In this document: piece after piece, positions 56,818 through 64,000 of the stretch
How positions within the stretch are numbered: the stretch's first letter is position 1
Layout of the letters: each line of letters begins with the position of its first letter
NCBI RefSeq assembly: GCF_027579695.1
Contig: NC_083571.1
Span: 89,687,888-89,751,887, forward strand
Reading direction: 5' to 3'
Origin: Neoarius graeffei
Taxonomy: Eukaryota > Chordata > Actinopteri > Siluriformes > Ariidae
DNA length: 64,000 nt
The notes under the pieces: model-generated
Told to the model about the DNA's origin: nothing
Database searches by the model: none
The model's input: the letters and a program-made list of their open reading frames with translations, nothing else
Program-made: the position numbers and the translations under genes

Positions 56818-56959
56818 TACAACCCCAATCCCAAAAAAGTTGGGGAGCTCTGTAAAACGTAAATAAAACAAAATGTGATTTATTCACAAATCCCCGAAAC
56901 CCTATATTTTATTGAAAACAGTGCAAAGACAACATATCAAATGTTGAAACTGAGAAATT

Positions 56960-57020
<61 letters not shown>

Positions 57021-57035
57021 GAAAAATATATGCTT

Positions 57036-57318
57036 CTTAATTAAGACAACTTTTGTTATACATTTAATAATAAAAGCTAGTCATATCATAAACTGACATT
57101 TCGACATCACTAACATTATCATCAGAGTAAAATAAAGTGTTACAGTGTTTAAGTAAGTGATTAACAGTCAGTTCAAGTTTTTTATAAAAAACTTTATAGA
57201 AACTTGAACTGACTCTTAATCACTTACTTAAACACTGTTTGTTTATTTTACTCTGTCAGTGACATAGAAACGTCAGTTTATGATATCGTTAGCTTTTATT
57301 ATTAAATAAATATATGCT
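57036..57318. repeat. Foldback insert in the mariner-type element
   Basis: TTAATAATAAAAGCTAGTCA (near 57065) faces its inverse near 57300, and ACTTGAACTGACT faces AGTCAGTTCAAGT around 57170-57210. The insert is flanked by AAATATATGCTT on both sides, so it is probably a short palindromic MITE. The (TATC)n run lies just to its left. Confidence 0.65.
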
Positions 57319-57566
57319 TATTCTGAATTTGATGCCAGCAACACGCTTAAAATAAAAAGTTGGGACGTGGCATGTTTACCACTGTGTTGCATCATCTCTA
57401 CTTTTAACAACACTTAGCATACATTTGAAAACTGAGGAGACCAGTTGCTGTAGTTTTGAAAGTGAAATGTCCCATTCTTGTCTGATTTTCAGTTTCAGTT
57501 GCTCAATAGTTCAGGGTCTCCTTTGTCATATTTTGCGCTTCATAAAGTGTCAAATGTTTTCAATGG

Positions 57567-57916
57567 TGTAGTGGTTAGCGCTGTCGCCTCACAGCAAGAA
57601 GGTCCTGGGTTCGAGCCCCGGGGCCGGCGAGGGCCTTTCTGTGTGGAGTTTGCATGTTCTCCCCGTGTCCGCGTGGGTTTCCTCCGGGTGCTCCGGTTTC
57701 CCCCACAGTCCAAAGACATGCAGGTTAGGTTAACTGGTGACTCTAAATTGACCGTAGGTGTGAGTGTGAATGGTTGCCTGTGTCTGTGTCAGCCCTGTGA
57801 TGACCTGGCGACTTGTCCAGGGTGTACCCCGCCTTTCGCCCGTAGTCAGCTGGGATAGGCTCCAGCTTGCCTGCGACCCTGTCGAAGGATAAAGCGGCTA
57901 GAGATAATGAGATGAG
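57567..57916 (+). mobile_element. SINE family 1, copy 8 (slightly 5'-truncated)
   Basis: Begins TGTAGTGGTTAGCGCTGTCG, lacking about a dozen head bases, and ends with GATGAG. It is flanked by ATGTTTTCAATGG at 57554-57566 and 57917-57929 (13 bp, perfect). The sequence is close to consensus. Confidence 0.94.
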
Positions 57917-58459
57917 ATGTTTTCAATGGGAGACAGGTCTAGACTGCAGGCAGGCCAATTTAGCACCCGGATTATTTTACAACAGCGCCATGTAGTTGTA
58001 GTGCAAAATACAGTTTGGCATTGTCTTGCTGAAATACACAAGGCCTTCATTGAAAAAGATGCCATCAGGATGGCAGCAAGTTGCTCCAAAACCTGTACAT
58101 ATCACTCAGCATTAATGATGCCTTCTCAGATAGATGTGCAAGCTACCCATGCCATGTGCACTAATGCCCCCCAGACCATCACAGATGCTGACTTTTGAAC
58201 TGTGTGCTGATAACAAGCCAGATGGTTTCACTCCTCTTTAGCCTGGTGTTGTCCATGATTTACAAAAAGAATTAAAATTTTTGATTCGACAGATCACAGG
58301 ACAGTTTTCCACTTCACTTCAGTCCATCATCAATGAACTGTGGCCCAGAGAAAGCAGCAGTGTTTCTGGATATTGTTTATATATGGTTTTAACTTGCATT
58401 TGTGGATGTAGTAACAAACTGTGTTTATAGACAGTAGTTTTTGGAAGTGCAGCAATTTC

Positions 58460-58652
58460 CATTACATTACAGGCATTTAGTAGACACTCTTATCTAGAGT
58501 GATGTCCAACATACCCAGAGCAGATCAGGGAGCAGTTGGGGGTTAGTTGCCTTGCTCAAGGACACTTCAGCCATTCCTGCTGGTCCAGCGAATCAAACTA
58601 GCAACCTGTTGGTCCAAAAGCTGCTTCTCTAATCTTTAGGCCATGGCTTCCA
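58460..58652 (+). mobile_element. SINE, family 3
   Basis: ATTACAGGCATTTAGTAGAC, then AGTTGCCTTGCTCAAGGACA, CATTCCTGCTGGTCCAGCGA and TAGGCCATGG. It is flanked by TTCCAT on both sides, and its removal restores homology to the mariner copy at about 10010. Same family as 55234-55390. Confidence 0.75.
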
Positions 58653-59238
58653 TGACATAATTGTGTCTGATTTTAATGCAGTGCTGCCTGAGGGCCTGAA
58701 GATCACAGGCCTCCAATGTTGGTTTTCAACCTTGTCACTTGTGTACACAGATTTCTGCAGATTTTCTGAATCCTTTAATACGTACCATAGATGATGTGAT
58801 CCCCAAATTCTTTGCAATTTTACATTGAGGAATGTTATTCTTAAATTGTTGTACTATTTGTCTATGCAGTCATTCACAGTCTTTCACCCCATCTTTATTT
58901 CTGAGAGACAGCCTCTCTGGGATGCTCTTTATATACCAAATCATGTTACTTCCCTGTTGATATTTAACCTAATTAGTTTTTTTTTTAAAAAACATTACAC
59001 AAATTTCCAGTCTGTTGTTGCCCCTGTCCCAACTTTTTTTTTAAATATGTTGCTGACAGTAAATTCAAAATGAGCATATAGTTTTCAAAAAATGATAAAA
59101 CTTCAGTTTCAGCATTCGATATATTGTTTTTATGCTATTTTCAATGGAATATCAGGTTTCCACAATTTTGTAAGTCATAGCATTCTGTTTTTATTTACAT
59201 TTTACACAGTGTCCCAACATTTTTGTAAACGATGTCAT

Positions 59239-60846
59239 AATTTAATCAACTGCCTAGCTAATTTATGTTAGCTATACTGGAATCAGTACGAGTGTAACCT
59301 GACATTAGTGATGAAAACAGGCCAATGTGGATAAATAGTCAGTTAATGTTAGTTAATTCACAAAATTTACCTCAGCATGCTTTTTCAAATTAAAGGAAGA
59401 CAAACAAGACACCTAATTTTATGAGTCTTTGCTTACTCTAGAATAGTGAAAATTTTCACTGAGGTACACTCAAAAAAATAACTTGCTCAGTGAATGTAAT
59501 AAAATTATGAAAAGTATTTCCACCCATGTAAAATGCGTTAACTTAGCCAGAAACAATTTTGTTGAGTGACCTAAATGTCAACCGTTACATGTTAGACTTA
59601 GGTTCATGTAACAGACACCCATGTTGTTGTTTTTTTGAATGTAGGGCCAGGGGCGTTCATCCTCAAGTTCTACCCTGCAATCTGGTGGCTTATCCATAAT
59701 CAAACACACAATAATAGTGATAGCATTATTTCATTGTTTAGCATGAGAAGGCATGGCAGATGATGAGTTGGTTCTATTCTTAACTGTCCTTTTGACATTG
59801 AATCTGATTGAATGCTTTAAAGTGAAATGACATGATGCTAAACTGAGCCAGTTAAGTTGACATATAGTATACAGTCATTGGCTGGAGGAGAAAAGAAGAG
59901 ATTTTGAAGATTTAAATAGGAAGGAGTAAAAGTTAAAGAAGTTGTCTGCCACTCTGACGTCATAGGAGGACATCACTAACACAGTTACAATGGTGTTAAA
60001 TAAGAGGAAAAAAAATTCACTGATATCAATCATTAAGGACCACAGTCACAGTTTTCATTGTTGGATCATAAAGACAAAAGATCAAGCATTTATTTTCTAC
60101 CTTACCATTTTCCAGTGATTTTATACAAAATCAAGAATTAGTGGATACAGTAAACTTTGGACTGAAGTGCAATGCAGCTATACAATGCTGTTTTGAGTTA
60201 CAGCAGGTACTTGGCTCTGTTTGTTAGTGATCTATGAAATGAGAAGTACAGTGGCCTTAATAGTGATATTAGTGTGCAACTTGAAGCTTTGTAATCTGAT
60301 CAGTTTGAGCAGAGTGTACAGATGAGGAGTTGAGAAAGATGGACAGAATAAAAGACTAAAGTGCTGCTGCATTGCTCTCTTGAGTTAGAGATGTAGCGAG
60401 GGCTAATTTCTAATGGCACCACTATCAGCAGATAGCTGAATGACATTGTAGGTAATGAAAAAAACCCTGAAAACAGACCAACATGTTGTTGAAATAAATT
60501 TAATATAAAAGAAACCCAGTTAACTCAGATTTTCATGAGACAATAAATCTTGGCTGCTGAAGATCTTGAAGATCACATGTTCAATATTAAAGGGGTTAAC
60601 TCACTCTTTCCAGAATCAAGTTCATTGTTTTTGCTTTGAACTCATGTGACCATTACTCTGCTAGCTTTCTGTGCAGCAAAAGCTCTGCACATTCCCTGTT
60701 AATGATCCATTGGAAATCCATCCCAAACTTTTTTTCTTCTTCTATGTTTCAAAGTTGGAAGTTTCAAATAGAACATGCCTGATATTTTCTTTCATGTCCA
60801 CCCACAAGACGGATGATGCTGGTTCTGGTCCATTACAACAGAATAA
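59239..60846. other. No gene recognised
   Basis: AT-rich intergenic sequence without supported features. Confidence 0.5.
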
Positions 60847-60859
60847 CCATAAGAAAATT

Positions 60860-61289
60860 CATCCATCCATCTCATTATCTCATCTCATTATCTCTAGCTG
60901 CTTATCCTGTTCTATAGGGTTGCAGACAAGCTGGAGCCTATCCCAGCTGACTATGGGCGAGAGGCAGAGTACACCCTGGACAAGTCGCCAGATCATCGCA
61001 GGGCTGACACAGAGACAAACAACCACTCTCATTCACACTCACATTCACACCTATGGTCAATTTAGAGCCACCAATTAACCTAACCTGCATGTCTTTGGAC
61101 TGTGGGGGAAACCGGAGCACCCGGAGGAAACCCACACAGACATGGGGAGAACATGCAAATGCCACACAGAAAGGCCCCCGTCAGCCAGTGGGCTCGAACC
61201 CAGAACCTTCTTGCTGTGAGGCGACAGTGCTAACCACTACACCACCATGGGTGAGAGGCAGGGTACACCCTGGACAAGTCGCCAGATCA
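60860..61289 (-). mobile_element. SINE family 1, copy 9, with duplicated internal piece at its 5' end
   Basis: The main body is 60860-61248. Its 5' head is replaced at 61249-61289 by a second copy, in the same orientation, of the internal block starting GGTGAGAGGCAGGGTACACC (compare about 60955-60998). Flanks CCATAAGAAAATT (60848-60860) and CCATAAGAAAACT (61290-61302) enclose the whole, so the duplication arose during integration. More diverged than other copies. Confidence 0.8.
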
Positions 61290-61640
61290 TCCCCATAAGA
61301 AAACTGAATAATTTAAAATATAAGTACTTTGTAAAAATATAAGTTTCACATTACAATTCATGATCTATGGCTTAGAATGTCACCAGGTTATTTTGGATTG
61401 TTTTTCAAACAGTGGAATATCCACGGATGCAAAAATGGCGACTCAGTATTTGGTGCAGAGGCTTCTGGGAAGGGTGAGCTGGTACTTTTAAGATAAGTAT
61501 GCAAGTCGTTCAGGGTACATTTTTCCTTTGAGGAAACCTATAATCTGGGACATTGTGGTTTTGGAAACCTTTCATTAATAACCAGGTTCTTTCATTTAAC
61601 TTTTTTTTTCTTTATTTTTTTAATGATACATCCATGTTCT

Positions 61641-62018
61641 GGGGCGGCACGGTGGTGTAGTGGTTAGCGCTGTCGCCTCACAGCAAGAAGGTCCTGGGTT
61701 CGAGCCCCGGGGCCGGCGAGGGCCTTTCTGTGCGGAGTTTGCATGTTCTCCCCGTGTCCGCGTGGGTTTCCTCCGGGTGCTCCGGTTTCCCCCACAGTCC
61801 AAAGACATGCAGGTTAGGTTAACTGGTGACTCTAAATTGACCGTAGGTGTGAATGTGAGTGTGAATGGTTGTCTGTGTCTATGTGTCAGCCCTGTGATGA
61901 CCTGGCGACTTGTCCAGGGTGTACCCCGCCTTTCGCCCGTAGTCAGCTGGGATAGGCTCCAGCTTGCCTGCGACCCTGTAGAAGGATAAAGCGGCTAGAG
62001 ATAATGAGATGAGATGAG
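61641..62018 (+). mobile_element. SINE family 1, copy 10 (most complete)
   Basis: 378 bp from GGGGCGGCACGGTGGTGTAG through the B-box GGTTCGAGCCC to GATGAGATGAG. It is flanked by ACATCCATGTTCT at 61628-61640 and 62019-62031, a perfect 13-bp duplication. This is the best reference copy in the window. A- and B-box promoter elements for RNA polymerase III are within the first 75 bases. Confidence 0.96.
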
Positions 62019-62031
62019 ACATCCATGTTCT

Positions 62032-62731
62032 GTCTTCTGTTCTCCCTGTTACACATACTCATATGCATATGAAAGACTTATAACAGGCATCAGTCAGTTG
62101 ACTTGAGGCCTTTCAATTTAACCTTCCTTTTAGCAAGGTAAGACCTATTTGTTTGTCACCTTACCAGTATTTTAAAATTTCATAGCTAAAGGTTTGAAGT
62201 CTCATATGACCATGTGTAATAAGGACATACTGAAGTATCCCATTTACTTCATACTATAGAGGTATTGACAATGATCAGTGTTATTTATAAATGTGTAAAA
62301 ATGTCCCATAAGTTTTCCTTTCTCATTCTCTTTTTTTTAATTGGAATGAATACAGTGTAAACTACTGAATAACTTCAAAACTAGACATGTTATTCTTGTT
62401 ATTAACAAGAAGAAGAAGAACATAACAACTGCAATACTGGGTGGATGATTGTTATACCCTCATCTCCTATAGCACTATTCACAGGTAGCTGTATAATAGA
62501 ATTAATTTTCTTCTCCAATCGGCACATTTAATACATTTCCCAGCAGTGGGCTAAAAGGTTTTATACTTATAAGAGATTATTACCATTTTCCACATTCAGT
62601 TTGCTTTTCTCATTAGGGAAGCTGCAAGTAACTGTTTAATACATACAGTACCTTATTCTAATGAATGTCTTAAGAATTTTCATTTGGGAACAACTAAATA
62701 GATTCAGAGGATTATCTGCAGTTAGACCTTC
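62032..62731. other. No gene recognised
   Basis: AT-rich sequence with a (GAA)n run near 62408. Nothing supported. Confidence 0.5.
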
Positions 62732-62733
62732 TA

Positions 62734-64000
62734 CAGTGGTGCTTGAAAGTTTGTGAACCCTTTAGAATTTTCTATATTTCTGCATAAATATGACCGAAAA
62801 CTTCATCAGATTTTCACACAAGTCCTAAAAGTAGATAAAGAGAATCCAGTTAAACAAATGAGACAAAAATATTATACTTGGTCATTTATTTATTGAGGAA
62901 AATGATCCAATATTACATATCTGTGAGTGGCAAAAGTATGTGAACCTTTGCTTTCAGTATCTGGTGTGACCCCCTTGTGCAGCAATAACTGCAAGTAAAC
63001 GTTTCCGGTAACTGTTGATCAGTCCTGCACACTGGCTTGGAGGAATTTTAGCCCATTTCTCCGTACAGAACAGCTTCAACTCTGGGATGTTGGTGTGTTT
63101 TCTCACATGAACTGCTCGCTTCAGGTCCTTCCACAACATTCCATTTGGATTAAGGTCAGGACTTTGACTTGGCCATTCCAAAACATTAACTTTATTCTTC
63201 TTTAACCATTCTTTGGTAGAACGACTTGTGTGCTTAGGGTCGTTATCTTGCTGCATGACCCACCTTCTCTTGAGATTCAGTTCATGGACAGATGTCCTGA
63301 CATTTTCCTTTAGAATTTGCTGGTATAATTCAGAATTCATTGTTCCATCAATGATGGCAAGCCGTCCTGGCCCAGATGCAGCAAAACAGGCTCAAAATGT
63401 GATACTACCACCACCATGTTTCACAGATGGGATAAGGTTCTCATGCTGGAATGTAGTGCTTTCCTTTCTCCAAACATAATGCTTGTCATTTAAACCAAAA
63501 AGTTCTATTTTGGTCTCATCCATCCACAAAACATTTTTCCAATAGCCTTCTGGCTTGTCCACATGATCTTTAGCAAACTGCAGATGAGCATCAGTGTTCT
63601 TTTTGGAGAGTAGTGGCTTTCTCCTTGCAACCCTGCCATGCACACCATTGTTGTTCAGTGTTCTCCTGATGGTGGACTCATGAAGCCAATGTGAGAGAGG
63701 CCTTCAGTTGCTTAGAAGTTACCCTGGGGTCCTTTGTGACCTCGCCGACTATTATATGCCTTGCTCTTGGAGTGATCTTTGTTGGTCAACCACTCCTGGG
63801 GAGGGTAACAATGGTCTTGAATTTCCTCCATTTGCACACAATCTGTCTGACTGCAGATTGGTGGAGTCCAAACTCTTTAGTGATGGTTTTGTAACCTTTT
63901 CCAGCCTTATGAGCATCAACAACGCTTTTTCTGAGGTCCTCAGAAATCTTCTTTGTTCGTGCCATGATACACTTCCACAAACATGTGTCGTGAAGATCAG
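62734..64000 (-). mobile_element. Tc1 element, cut by the window edge
   Basis: Starts after TA (62732-62733) with CAGTGGTGCTTGAAAGTTTG, the inverse of the end seen at 1310. The transposase is on minus from 63965 to 62954. Its 5' UTR and outer terminal repeat lie beyond 64000. The expected full length is about 1.6 kb. Confidence 0.94.
62954..63965 (-). pseudogene. Tc1 transposase, inactive
   Basis: The DNA-binding part MARTKKISEDLRKSVVDAHK...VRQIVCKWRKFKTIVTLPRSG comes first. The catalytic part has VLWMDETKIELFG (first Asp), VMQQDNDPKHTSR (second Asp) and, 34 residues on, SPDLNPNGMLWKDL where the usual sequence is NPIEMLW, so the DD34E glutamate is Gly. Defects: TGA after LPRSG (about 63786-63788, probable CGA decay), a small deletion with frame shift near 63680-63690, TGA for Trp at 63392-63394 in the GGGSITF-ACFAASG stretch, and the Glu to Gly change. 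This copy could not transpose. Confidence 0.92.

Larger units (their letters stand above)
56818..59238 (-). mobile_element. Tc1/mariner-superfamily element with three nested insertions
   Basis: The left end TACAACCCCAATCCCAAAAA then AGTTGGGG is a well-known fish element terminus. The right end has CAGTGTCCCAACATTTTTGT, an eroded inverse. The interior (for example 58300-58460) matches 9820-10230 in inverse orientation, so both are one family with the transposase on minus. No open frame remains. Nested inside are a TATC repeat (56959-57020) with a foldback insert (57036-57318), a SINE (57567-57916) and another SINE (58460-58652). Confidence 0.8.

Noticed and set aside
61641-61715. tRNA genes
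   Set aside because: Heads with A- and B-box sequence are followed by SINE bodies and tails and are bounded by target duplications; they are not free tRNA genes.

Overview
The window reads as repeat-rich, intergenic teleost fish DNA. The evidence is the set of repeat families: eight clear copies plus variants of one tRNA-headed SINE with a (GATGA)n-type tail, Tc1/mariner elements of the fish type, many hAT elements with 8-bp target duplications, I-like LINEs encoding RNase H, and Ty3/gypsy relatives. I cannot name the species. I found no exon of an ordinary single-copy host gene. Nearly every credible coding stretch belongs to a mobile element or a multi-copy family.

Layout. 1-1310: LINE RT fragment, an unclassified repeat, and the 5' third of a Tc1 element. 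1655-3081: first exon of a multi-copy SWIM/YqaJ-like family, a perfect hairpin, and a 160-bp tandem duplication with a hAT MITE in one copy. 3546-5081: hAT with its first transposase exon and a SINE. 7195-9196: L2-like LINE split by a hAT. 9820-13216: mariner-type relic, SINEs, microsatellites and a Harbinger-like MITE. 13296-16277: 3-kb hAT. 18935-20417: second SWIM/YqaJ-like exon relic and a 761-bp TTAA foldback element. 21380-27565: a broken gypsy element holding a hAT that holds another hAT. 28018-33987: a minisatellite interrupted by a 5.65-kb DNA transposon. 33988-44917: two I-like LINEs with nested insertions. 45461-51091: an LTR element with two LTRs and an unusual domain order. 51607-54772: hAT elements, a second SINE family and a third Harbinger-like MITE. 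56818-59238: mariner-type element with three nested insertions. 60847-62031: two SINEs. 62734-64000: Tc1 cut by the window edge.

The most interesting unit is the DNA transposon at 28289-33940. It has about 84-bp terminal inverted repeats and a 6-bp duplication. It carries two convergent multi-exon genes: a rve-fold integrase on the minus strand, which is decayed, and a RING-finger protein on the plus strand. The six predicted exons of the RING gene join in phase into an uninterrupted 327-residue reading frame. The second point of note is the LTR element at 45461-51091, where integrase lies upstream of reverse transcriptase. That is the Gmr1-type arrangement, rare among Ty3/gypsy elements. The third is a pattern: four different hAT copies have each kept only a 5' transposase coding region with a zinc-finger or basic domain.

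Target-site duplications give a relative insertion history in several places. Examples are hAT in LINE at 7195-9196, hAT in hAT in gypsy at 24088-25974, MITE in a SINE's own duplication at 12145-13216, and SINE plus RTE-like LINE in an I-like LINE at 34460-37087. All calls come from reading the sequence. Family names rest on remembered family features, not on a database search.
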